From Toxoplasma gondii ME49 (lineage: Eukaryota; Apicomplexa; Conoidasida; Eucoccidiorida; Sarcocystidae), in contig NC_031475.1 in NCBI RefSeq assembly GCF_000006565.2, forward strand, positions 1,199,535 to 1,263,534: 64,000 nucleotides of DNA, in the 5' to 3' direction. A program made the position numbers and the translations under genes. How positions within the stretch are numbered: position 1 is the stretch's first letter; every line of letters begins with the position of its first letter. Positions 45,801 to 57,300 of the stretch are shown here, one piece after another. The notes beneath the pieces are model-generated. The model did not search any database. It had not been told where the DNA came from and worked only from the letters and a program-made list of their open reading frames with translations.

Positions 45801-47990
45801 TATGGTAGATCTTTTATCTCTCACTCCTCTTTTGGCCTTGCAGTGCCTTATCCGTTCTCTGTGTTCTTCAGTAGCCTCATGCTGTTCAGCGAGGGCGCTC
45901 GCCTGCTCGGCCGCCCGCTCGAGAAGTTCCTCGGAGTTCTCGGTGCTCTCGCGGTGATGGTCCTTCAGAAAAGCGAACAGGTTTGATAAAGAAACAGATG
46001 AAGCCTATTCGCTCATACGCTCACATTTTGGTGGTTTGAGGTAGAGACGTGGAGTCGGACTAGTGCTGAAAAGTTTTCCTGTGACTTTCTGTGCACGCAG
46101 AGAGCCTAAGAGACCGGCAGACATAGTTCCCTTCGCACCAGCTTCCGCATTTTACAGGAGCTGACCCCAACCACCCCCGAGCAGTTCTGCTTACAGTTCG
46201 TCTCCGCGACGTTTCTGCTGCGATGCACTCTCGAGTCTTCTCCTCTCGACTGAGCAACCGTTTTAGGTGCTGAGTTTCTTTGGCCACCTTCTTATCCCAG
46301 AGCTTCTTGGCAATCGGGTATCTGCAAAGACAGACGGCGGGGACGGTTGTGTCGCGTTTGAAAAAATATCCCGTATCCGCTAACATGTTTCGCAATATAG
46401 TGCAGCCGAGCACATATTCTGGCCTGCTGTACAGTTGTTGCTGCGTCTGTGCAGAATCGAGGGAAGTAAGGCATGTTCGCATCCGATTAACACGCTGTCT
46501 CCAGTTAGCTGCTGGTGTGTAGAAGAGGGGATATCATCTGCGCCGAGTAAAATACGCCTGGCGTGATCTCCACCTATCTTCGTGAAAGACAGTCGACTCC
46601 CATGAATGAATTCCGGCAGCATACTGCGGACACTTCGGCTCCTTTAACGGTAATCAGAACTGTTCAGAGACCGTGCCTCCTTATGTCTTGGATCTCGAAA
46701 TATTGCCAAGAACGTCACCGTTATGTGCAAGCATTTGGGGGACACTTGCCTGTGACTTAAGACCCAGTGGGAGAAGGCTCGACTTTTCATGCCTTGAAGA
46801 ATACGGTGACAAAACATCTCCAGACGCCTTGCACTGTCGAGGAAGTAGAGTTCAGTTAGGTAAAGAGTCGGGTCGAAGTTTGCAGGGCCTCTGGGATCGG
46901 GGATAGGCTGGGACCAGTTTCCAATTCGTACTAGACGGCTGCCTACTGGAAAGGCATTGACTGGCAAGGCCACAGTGGCAAGAGGAACGCCAGTCATTGG
47001 GCAATGACGAACGGCCGTGTTTAGGCGGCCAGGAACGGCAAGGGTCGCAGGTACGACGGGTACCCCTGGAACTGCACACCCACACCGACCATTCACACTC
47101 CGTGGTGGTCCCGTAGCGGATAACGGCCGATGGTACGGCGGGGGCCGGGATCGTGCATTGCCTGTGTTTCGCCGAGTTTCCAGCAGGGGTAACATCGCTT
47201 GCTGGAACATGGGCTGAGGTAACGTCCCTGTGCTGTGGCTTCGAGACAGGCAGGGCCGAAGCGGATTCCCGGCGACGGCTGATGGGTTCCCTAAAGGATC
47301 AGAACTTTGCATTGGCGAAGTGGAGGAGGGCTCAGGCATCCGCAGTGTCGTTTGCTGAGTGCTCGGTGGCCTGTGGTCTCCGCTCGGTTGACTCCTGCGT
47401 GGGTGACGTGGTGAAGGTGATGCCGACGGAGAACAACTGCGTGGCAGTCCAGGAGATACGAGGTCGTAGACAGAAGGGGATGTGGAGGATTCGTCCTCAA
47501 GGGATCGGGTGCGCAGAGGACTGGCTGTTCGGCTTTGTGATCGTCCGCGGATCTCACACTTGCCAGAGGACCCGTGGAGATGGTGGTGCTGTCCAAGAAG
47601 GGGAGTGCGTGGTATCGAGTCCGTAGGAGCCAGTTGTGTAGTCGCGGGAGGCGTCAAGCAACTCTTCGCGCAACCATCAAGGCTACTGTGGCGGTGAGAA
47701 AGATTCTGATTAGAACTGCGTGGCCGAGGAGAACGCCTGCTGACCAGGACGGAACCGAAGCTGTTGCAACGCCTACCGTAGCTATCAAAAGACCGAGATT
47801 GAAACGATGATCCAAGGTTCGACCGAAGCCTACTGCTACCCATGCGAGTGACGCGATAGCCAGGGAGGCCGCTAATCTCGGCCGTCAAACCATCGTGCGA
47901 TACAGACTTCGGGGGACCAGCTGATGATAAACTGTGAACGCTCTGCAGTAAGCTTTCAAAACTGCTTCGACCTTTCTGTAAACCTGACAT
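42867..47990 (-). CDS. Hypothetical protein: basic disordered ends, coiled-coil centre
   Basis: Six-exon model, phases consistent: 47990-46750, 46321-46195, 45962-45825, 45435-45233, 44971-44780 and 44358-42867, about 1,130 residues. Residues 1-~370 are Ser/Pro/Arg-rich and basic; ~375-640 are helical, with coiled-coil-like stretches (YPIAKKLWDKKVAKE, TENSEELLERAAEQ, AIKRVQTELQTF, FVPIAWKDLD); the last ~490 are again disordered and rich in Ser, Arg and Pro. Intron 1 uses a GC donor (AG/GCAAGT). The exon 3-4 junction is the weakest, because the acceptor before 45435 lacks a good pyrimidine tract. No known domain, signal peptide or membrane segment is seen. A cytoskeletal or scaffold role would fit the architecture, but that is only inference. 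The gene is divergent from gcpE. Confidence 0.66.
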
Positions 47991-50900
47991 GGTGCACTGC
48001 GTGAGGTTACTGGACAACAAAATTCAGCGGACTGTCGCCCTTCACATGGATCCACAGGCATTATTTGAGGTGCTGGCGTACACCCGCGAAACAGAATAGA
48101 TCGCAGAATGGGAGGCGACGGCAATGTCGACCAATTGGAAATCAGTATTCCTCCAAAGAAAGGTGAAAGAAAGGAGGCTTAGAGTGCAGTTCCTAACTTA
48201 TCTGCACAGCTGAAAACAACATCAGAGGGTTACCAATTCGCTTTGGCGCCGTATCAACAGAGAATGGACCACATACGGGACTAGTCTGTTCGGGGCGACC
48301 GACCCTGGAGTCTGCTTGCGAAATTATATTGTCTCATGTGCTGTTCGCCGTTAACCGTCCTTATATGATAGTTTATGGCTTCCCCTGAAGCGACGGGTCT
48401 GCAGTTGAGGCAGAAATTGCTGCTTTGACAGCACATTGTGCCCTGCTTTCAAGTGGGGCCCAAGAACAAGTCGTGCAGACGAGGGGACCCACAGGTGACG
48501 GCAGTGGCTGTTGCCTCCTTAGCACCCCCCTCTGTTGGCTGGAATTCGCTGCGCATGAAAAACCCTGGAGACTGAGGCGTCACAGCTGGTATTCTCGCTT
48601 ACATGATTGCTTATTAATGCTCATGGGTGTACAACGCCCATGCTTGGACTGCTGTCGCTTCCGCCGGTAGCTTGTGGTTCGTCACCTACAGTATCTGGTC
48701 CCTGCTGTCCCGCAGGACATCCTCATTGGCAAAGCTCGAGGTATGCAAAGGGACTAGTTTTTACCGTGTTACGTTCTGGCCAGAGTTGTTAAAATCTCTG
48801 CGTGTGTGTTGGCGGCCGCACCTTTCCACCAAGCACTATTCTGTTCCAGACTAGTTCTGTCGGAAGTAGTTGTGGATTCTAGGTAGCTAAGTGCCTTGAA
48901 TGAATCGGTAGGTCGGTAGCCGCTAACTCTTGTCACTGCAAAAAGCCCGCATAGCCGATGCCGAGTCTTAAATCATACGAAGCAAGAACACGAAATCATA
49001 TACGACACAATTCGCACGGTAGGTCATTGTGGATCAGCTTACCCGTACTTGGAAGCTGGAAGTGCCGGTCACAGGAAAGGGCCACCGTCACATGGTGCAA
49101 GCTCCAAAAGTCTTTCGATTGACAAAAAAACACACGAAATTAAAGGGATCTCCATGTAGAAAACTTACGTTTCCGAATTGCCACGTCAGTGTAGTTTCCA
49201 CATCACGTTTTTGCCTCTACCTCCAAAGGATCTGCACACTGAAACTGTACACCCCTGCGCAGTTGTTTGTTGTGTGATCGCCTGTAGTGTGGCAAGCAGT
49301 TGCTTAGCCGTTTCATCTTATCAGCACGATAAGAGTGTTTTGTCACCTCGAGGGTCGTACATTTGAAGATGCGTTTTTCCGCAGTGGTGTCTAAGTGCTT
49401 CGGGTGTGCCACTGGCAGCGACCGTGCGAAGTGTATCAACCCTAAACCTTACCCTTTAAAAAAAATCGACTGTGCCCACAAACTTAGCGTTTCCGACACA
49501 TTGTATATCACTTCTTACCCACAGAGACGAATGTGCCGAACTGGTGAGGACCGTGATCTTTCACCTTTGCCACACTCTAGTGTTACGCAGTGCAATTCAG
49601 AACTAAATTGTGTTCCCCTCTTCCGGGAGCATGCAGCGACTCCACAGTGTCTCCTGGAAGCTTGCCATCGGTAAGTCAATGTACAGAACCACCGCGGTCT
49701 GCCCCTCCAAGGCCGCTACTACGATTTCTTTCTGACGTACTACGAACCAGAGCTCAGCCTCGGTTATGCGGGCCGAGTTTCTTGGAACGACAGAGCAAAT
49801 CATTGAACAAGCCGCAGCGCTGAGGAACCAACTTTATCACAGTTCGTCAGCCCCTTTTGTGAAGCGGCAACACTCGACTGGAGAAGGACCTATTTGCATT
49901 TTTATCGTCGTCACGAAGTCGACACTATACAGATTGCACGCCGTCTCATGCAGTGCTATTCAAGGCTGTTCGAACACGAGGTTATCCTGCAGTCATAGGC
50001 CGTTTCCGAACTGGAGGATACGCTCATCTCCACCTGGTGACAGATGGATCGAAGAAAGTTTCTCTTAAAGTAAAAGATTCATCACTTTGGCTATTTATCC
50101 TAAGACGGCTGGCACAGGCCAGTCCGCCAGGATGTACTTCCGTGTCCGGACGCCCTCGTGACGGAAAGCCACTGAAGCTTTGCTCTTATCTCCCTCTTCC
50201 TACCCTAAACGCGTACGACTGCTTTCAGACAAAACCGCATAGGGTGTCTTTCCCACTAGTGACCATCTGCCACAAGCCCCGAGTAGGCGTGCTGGCAGAC
50301 GCTCATTGACAGGCAGTGGTCACTCGTGCAGCGCGACATCAGGCCCAGATTCATTCCCTCTTTTCTTCAATAGAAGACTTTTTGACAGAACACGAGCTCT
50401 GTCGGTCGAAGAACCCGATTAAAAATGGGAGCTTGGAATAAAATCGATCTGACTGAGGTTGCATTTCCTCGACACGCACTCACGTGTGTGCCTGTCTCGT
50501 CCGCGCATGCACACACGATCGACGAAACGGGGCCAGAAACGCGACGAGCGTCTAGGCAAGACATCGCGGACTGGTGACTGGATGATGTCGTCCAGTTGAT
50601 GCAGCTGCTTGCTACCTGTTTCCCCATTGGTTCTTTTATTTGACACTGGCCAAATCCGAAAATTACCCAGCCCTCTCCTTGTGGACTTGGAGAAAGGCGC
50701 TGCCTTTCATTACTCCCCTCTACCCCCTTGCCACATCTCAACGCTCTGGCACGACTCCCGGACTCCAAGCACAGAAGCCGTGACAAAGACAGGCGAAAGC
50801 GACAGAAGTGTTTCTTCTCTTCCCATTTTCTTCTTTCGACGCATACTTCGCTGCAGATACCTTCTTCCCTCTTCAATCTTACCCCTTTGTGCAATCGAGA

Positions 50901-51305
50901 CCATCGCGGCGAGTCCCGTCCTGAACCCGTATACCCTACCCCACGAACTCTCGTACACCGAGTCTTCATTTCCGTTGTTCCTTTTAACAAGAGCCATTCC
51001 GTCACTTCCATCTGCCAACAGACTTGTCGACCACGGGCAGAAGCGTCTTCCTTGGTCCCGCCCCGTTGGGTTGGGCCACGGATGCACGGGAACTCGCAGT
51101 GTGAGTTGGCATTTATTCACCGCTCTTGGGATCCTTTTCAGCCAGCTGGGAATCAGGTACTCTGTGAAGACAGCGAGTGTCTCTGCAGGAGTGTATCACG
51201 ACGCGGTATGCCTATTTTTTCTCCCTTCTTTAGAGCGAACTGCGCGACGGTTAACCTCTGGCGCCTTCCTTTGGAAATTTAGCCTCCATAATGGCCTGAT
51301 GCAAA
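47991..51305. promoter_or_regulatory. Divergent intergenic region upstream of gcpE
   Basis: The 3.3 kb between the divergent orphan coiled-coil gene and gcpE must hold both promoters. An AGAGACG word lies at 49523-49529. From about 50350 the sequence becomes richer in C and T on the plus strand, probably the gcpE promoter or 5' leader. Open frames of 200 or more codons at 50367-51412 overlap on both strands and resemble no family, so they are not called. Confidence 0.45.
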
Positions 51306-54300
51306 ATGGAGAGCTCCCGGGGTCGCCTTTCTGTTTCTTTGCACCCGAGAGCGCCAGTCAGGGGCGACCAGAGCCAAGCGTTCGTGGCACCACAACGGTT
51401 CCGGCAAGATGACAAGAAAGACATGTCCACTTCTTCGGCAATCCAGGACTCCTCATCACCCGGGCTTCTCGATGAATTTCGCCGACGACGGTCGCCCAGC
51501 TGCCTGAGAAATGTCAGGACTCTGGGGCGCGAAGGAATGGTCCGAAGAGGCGACGAACACAAAAACGTCGACGCAACCTCTCAGAGTCGATTGGCAAGCT
51601 GTGATGGCTCTTTCTCGAGTTTATTTTCTCGTAATCAGACATCTCTTGTGTCTCGAATCCGCGTGCTCTTACTTCTCACTGCTTGCGTTTTGTTCTTTGG
51701 CGGCCTGCCTTTTTTATGGTACGCGGCTGGAGGTTTTGCGTCACTTCAGTCTCTGTTGTTTCTCACTTCACTAAAGCAGTTTCAGATCCCTTCAAAGCGG
51801 TTTCCCTCGTTAGTCCACGCTTGCTGCTTCCTCGATCGATCTAAATTCCTGCTTCTTCTCCCTCTCCTCTTCTCGGCTTGGTCGTGCCAGCCCGTTCAAG
51901 CTGTTCACCTCAGGCCCTGTCGTGTGCTGTGGGGAGGCGATCGCTCACGCACTCCTCACGCTCTTTCCTCTGTTTCTTCATCCTTCTCTGACTCTCCGTC
52001 GTCTCCTCTTGTTTTCTTTCCGGCATCGCTGCATCCATCTGCGTCTCGTCGAGGTTATGGCTGGCGACGCTCGGATCGCCTGAAGGGGGATCTCGAATCC
52101 TCTCCTGCTCTCAACCGGAAGGAAAAAACGAAGACCATTACTCTGCACTCACAACACTTGGGATTTGCTCTCTCACCTGGGTCTTTTCTTGCAAAACCGA
52201 AGCCCCCTTTCCGTGCTACAACACAAAACGCTCCGCTTCCCCCGGTCGCTTCGTCTTCGACCTCTGTTTTCGCTTCCTCTCTCTGCGCTTCCGAGCCTGC
52301 CTCGTCGTCTTCCTACTGCGTCTCCGTCGCATCAACTCAACGCTTGCCAACGCGGACTGTTGTTGTAGGCCGAGGCGCGCATGCTGCACCTTACCATGAC
52401 TTCTTCTCTTCGGCGTCTTCTGCGTCTTCTGCGTTGCCTCCTCCTGGAAGTTGGAGAGAAGGATATCCCGTTCTGATTGGCGGCGCGCACCCTCTCGTGG
52501 TGCAGACGATGACGAATTCCGACACCCGAGATGTCCAGGCCACCGTCGAACAGGCAAGTCAACAGCTCTTAGGTTTAGGTCTTGAGGTAGTAAAACGAAC
52601 CTCGTATCCTTTATTGCCGTCACAAAACGTGAGCGTAGGTTTCTGTTTCCGAGTTTTCTTGTGTTTTGCTCTGTCTCTGTGTGGCTCTGCCTTGATGTTC
52701 CAGTAACTTTGAATGCATCTGTCTCTCTATTCACCTGTACACAAGGATGTTTGCCAGAGTGCGCGAACCTAACGCCTGGTAAATTTGCATGCAAACCGAC
52801 TTGGAAGCAAATTTTAGAGGGACATCGTCCTTCAAGAAACTGCGCACAGGATGAACTCGCCACCACGTGTGTAAACATCGACGTGAAAACACTGAAAACG
52901 CCTTTGCTCAAATTTCCTCCCTCCCCAAGAATCGCCGGCATACTGGGTACATACATCCACACATGCACACACCCACCACGGACATATATATATATATATA
53001 TATATATATGTTTAAATACGTGCAGATGTATGTGTAGTTGATTCGATACCGTTGCAAGTCCTGGGCAGAGAATCAAAGACTTCCTGGGGGATCCTTGTGG
53101 TTTCAACGCGGTTCCGGCTTGCATTTGGAGGTGTGTGGCTTCTACAGATTCGGAAGTGTGCGGAGGCGGGCGCATCTATGGTGCGAGTGACGGTTCAAGG
53201 AATGAAGGAGGTGGAGGCCTCAAAATTCATTAAGGAGAAACTCGACCAGGTACGGAAGGAGTGGGCGATGCTGTTTTTTCATGCCTGTTGCCACACGCAT
53301 CTTACGCGTTTTCACAGGTTCTTTCTTCTCTCTGCACATGTCACTGTTCGTCTTTCAGAGGCATCACATTGGGAGAAAGGAGCCCAAAGTCGAAAACAGA
53401 ACGCGTTTTTGCTGCGTTCTCTTCTTTTGTGTGCCCTCGTTTTCCTTCTCGTTGGGGACTCACTTGCCTTTTTTTTGTCTTCACACGACGTTTTTTGCTG
53501 CCGACTTCATCCACGCTTCAAGAGTGGGGCACCGATGCACCCTTGCTGCGGTTTCAGACATGTTCGCCATAGCGGTGTTACCGAGTGGCTTTGTCTAACA
53601 TCCTTGGCCTTTGTTATGGCCTCTTTTTGGGCTCGTCTTTGCTTCCACTTGTTCTCGATTTGAAGTATCTTGTTCTCTGCCGTTTGTCTACCTACCTCCG
53701 CCTCGACGGCCTCTGCTTTCCGCTCATGCCTTTACTTCAATTTTTCAGGCAAATCTACCTATTCCCCTTGTGGCCGATGTTCATTTTCAACCGCGTGTGG
53801 GCCTAGCCGCGGCTGAGATCTTCGACAAAGTTCGCATCAATCCGGGCAACTTTGCAGACGGCGCGAAGAAATGGGAGGATGAAGAGACAGGGGGACAGAC
53901 AGGCGACTCAGGCAGAGAGACAGAAGACGAACGGAAGCTAGGAGACGAAAGGAATCGCGAAGTTGAGAGCGACAGGCGCTTTGACGACGGCCACAAGCGC
54001 ATAGAGGAGCTCCTCGTTCCGCTTGTCGAGAAATGCAAAGCCTTCAACACAGCCCTCAGAATTGGAACGAACCATGGGTGAGAGCGAACAACGAGTGACG
54101 GCCAAGGCGGTTGAATTCTAGAGAAGGCAGCGGGTGGCGGAAAGAAGAACGCTGAGGACGCAGGCGAGAGAATGATGGGTTTCCAAACCGCCGGATCGTC
54201 TTGGACTAGGATGACAAATCACATTCTATACAGTCAGTGAAAGCTCTTCTGGTTTTCTCCAGAAGAAGTGTAGACGATGTGATACGTAGCCCCAGACTTG

Positions 54301-57300
54301 CATGATACGATGAAGACCGTTTCTACATCGGACGCACAGCAAAAAAAAGGTGAATCTCTGAATACTCGAGTGTTGGTTCTTTGGACTTGTTTCTGCTTTC
54401 CAGCTCGCTCTCTGCTCGCATCCTTCGGCGGTACGGAGACACCCCGCGGGGCATGGTGGAGTCGGCGTTCGAATTTTCAGACATCTGCGTTCGCGAAAAC
54501 TTCAGGAACTTTTGTTTTTCCATGAAATCGTCCAATCCGAAAGTCATGGTTCATGCCTACCGGTTGCTCGCCAGCGAAATGTTGAGGCGAAACGAACTTT
54601 TCCCCATTCACCTCGGCGTGACAGAGGCGGGAGAAGGTAAGGGCACACATGGTTAGGCCAGTGCACGCCGACCGTACAGGGGCTTCCAGGTTTTTCGGAA
54701 AACCTGCGACGGCCTGTAGACCTGTCTGAGTCATCAGAGTGTGATCTTATTTCGCTAATGCTGCGACCGAGGTCAAATGCCAGTCTCACGCTCGCTCGTT
54801 ATTACCTCTCTTTTGTTTGTGTCAGACACGCGCTCGCTTATCTTGGCTTCCACGTGTGTCTGCCGCTTACTCACACCTTCTGTATGTCACTTCTGTATCG
54901 CTCGTCGCTCGCGTCTTCTTGCCTTGTTACGCGTCCTCTCCCGGCGTCTATCTCGACCTGGTTCTCTCGACATCTTGTCTCTTTTTGCGTCGTTGCGCGT
55001 CGTCCGGTGTGCGCGCTTCCGCCTGCCCTATTGTCTTTAATTCCTCCTCTCAGCAGTTGGTTTCTGTGTTTGTGCAGGCGAAGACGGGCGCCTGAAATCT
55101 GCCGTGGGGATCGGCTCGCTGCTACAGGACGGGATCGGCGACACGCTCCGCGTTTCGCTGACAGAGCCGCCTTGGGAGGAAATTCCTGTCGCGCTCTCCA
55201 TCGCGCGCATGCAGGGACAGAAAATTCGCCGGTCGACTTCCGCAGAAACAGGCGGAGGCGTAGCGGGACGAAGACCGCCGGGCGTCTCAGGACCCGACCT
55301 GGGCGACGAGAGAGCGAAGGCAATAATAGGGACAGGCGAAGGAGACAAAGAAGACAATCACAGGCGTTCTGGACCTGGCGACGAGGAAGAAACCTTCGGT
55401 GTCTCGAAACGCAGACAGACGCAAAACAGGAAGTCAATGAGCGCCATCAGTCGCGCGTTACCGGACTTGGAGAGAGACGCTGTGTTCTTTTCATCAGACG
55501 TCCCGTCCGGGGCGCTGCGCGGATTCGAGGAGAAAATGCGAAACTTCGAGAATATCGAGAAACGGAAAATCCGCCCGCTCTTCCAGAAACAAAGTCTCGC
55601 CGGCGGGCAGACAGCCGCGGAGCGCACCGGCGACGGAGCGGAAACGCCGGAAAAGAGGCAAGAAGAACGCATTCTACACAGGGACGGCACACTCATGGTC
55701 CGCGTCAGTCCCGAGTGGCTCGAGATTCCGGTGAGGACAGCAAAGGAAACACACAAAGACCTACGCATTGAGTGCAGGGAACGGCATGGTGACAGAGCCG
55801 AGGATGCGATAAATGTATCCAACTCGCAAACGCCTTGCCCACATTCAGATCGTCCTCTATGCGTTTCTCTGCGTCGGTCGACTGTTAGTGTCTATCTAGC
55901 TATCTATCGCTTTTCATTTCTACATCTTGAAGGCTCTCCAGATACGTTCACACGTATCAGCGGATGCCAAGAGCACGATGAGAGTCGGAACAGACGCCCG
56001 TCACGACATATGCTGTGTGTAGATCATGGACTGTGATGTCGACTGCCCTGTTGCTCGTTTCCGTCTTCTCCAGGATGTGTGTTTGCGGTTGTTCTTGGGC
56101 GTTGCAGGAAGTTCTCTACAAAGCTCTCGGGTGCAGAGTCGTCGGTGGCAAACCATTCAGAACCGCCTCCTCCGTAGATTCGATTTACGTCTCTTCCCTG
56201 TCACTTCCTTCCTCGGACCACAACGACAGCCGTGACCTGATCTCGCGCGCTGCACACGCCCGAGAGACTCTGCACGCGCTCCAGGAGGCAGGCATCGGCG
56301 TGCTCGTCCCCTTCCAGGAGTTGGCGTATTTGCTCTCTCTTGAGCAGCAACAGAAAGTGACGAAGGCGTCGCACGCAGGACGAGGCGCTCAGGGGTCAGA
56401 GGCCGGCCTCACGCGAGACAACCACGCCGAAGAGGCGGAACGCGAGAGACTTCTTCTTCAAACTTCGCTCCTGCCTTCAGCGAGGAACGGCCTCGTGGGG
56501 ATCTTGCGCCTCAGAGACGCAGCCGCCGTGAGAGGGCGGCTCTTGCCTTTCGTACGCGACAGACTCGATGGCGTCGCGCTGCTTGCAGACGGTGAAGAAA
56601 CAGAAGAAGAAATCGACGCCGTGCTTGAAATGGAGGTAGGAAGAAGGAGGCGATAAGGCTTGCAGAAAGGAAGAGTCTGGTGTCAGGAAAAACACAGTTG
56701 CAGCTCCGCTACGGAAGACTTTGCGAGGAAGACGCTCGTGACGGGGGGGTGGAGCGAAGAAGAGAGAACAGGAAAGTACTGCCTTGGCGCACACACGAAG
56801 TCATTCGTGTTTGCGGTGTCTTTATAGTGCCACAATTCGGTTTCAGTTTGGCGCGCTCATGCCTCTCATGGATGCGCCTTGTTTTCATCTCGCTTCATCC
56901 CTCCCCCCGTCTCTGTCTTCGCTTCTTAGACAAGTGTGGAGAGTCAGGATCCACTGTCTGTTTCCGTAGCTCTCGTGCTCTGCCTCTGTCTTGGCCATGT
57001 GCCTTCGGACTTGGCTTCCCGTCTGGGCCTTTGTGGGGCATTCGATGCTACAGGGCGCTTGATTTCCTGTCCAGCTTCTTGGGTTGCTTTGCTCTTTCCT
57101 GCAGGCGCTTCTCTTCTTCCTTCTGCGTCCCCATGCGCGACCGGCACACGGCGTCGCCGCGACTAGGCGATTTCTCGACATTCTCAAACGACGCGAAGAG
57201 GCCGAGGCGAAGAAGACAGACGCGATGCGTGGCGGTGCACAGCCCAAGGAATGCCGAGAAGAAGGTCCAGGGGGCATTCCTGTCATCCACTGGCTCGAGC

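Noticed and set aside
50367..51412. Open frames of over 200 codons on both strands upstream of gcpE
   Set aside because: The frames overlap each other, resemble no family and fall in the probable gcpE promoter or 5' leader. A leader exon of gcpE could still be hidden here.
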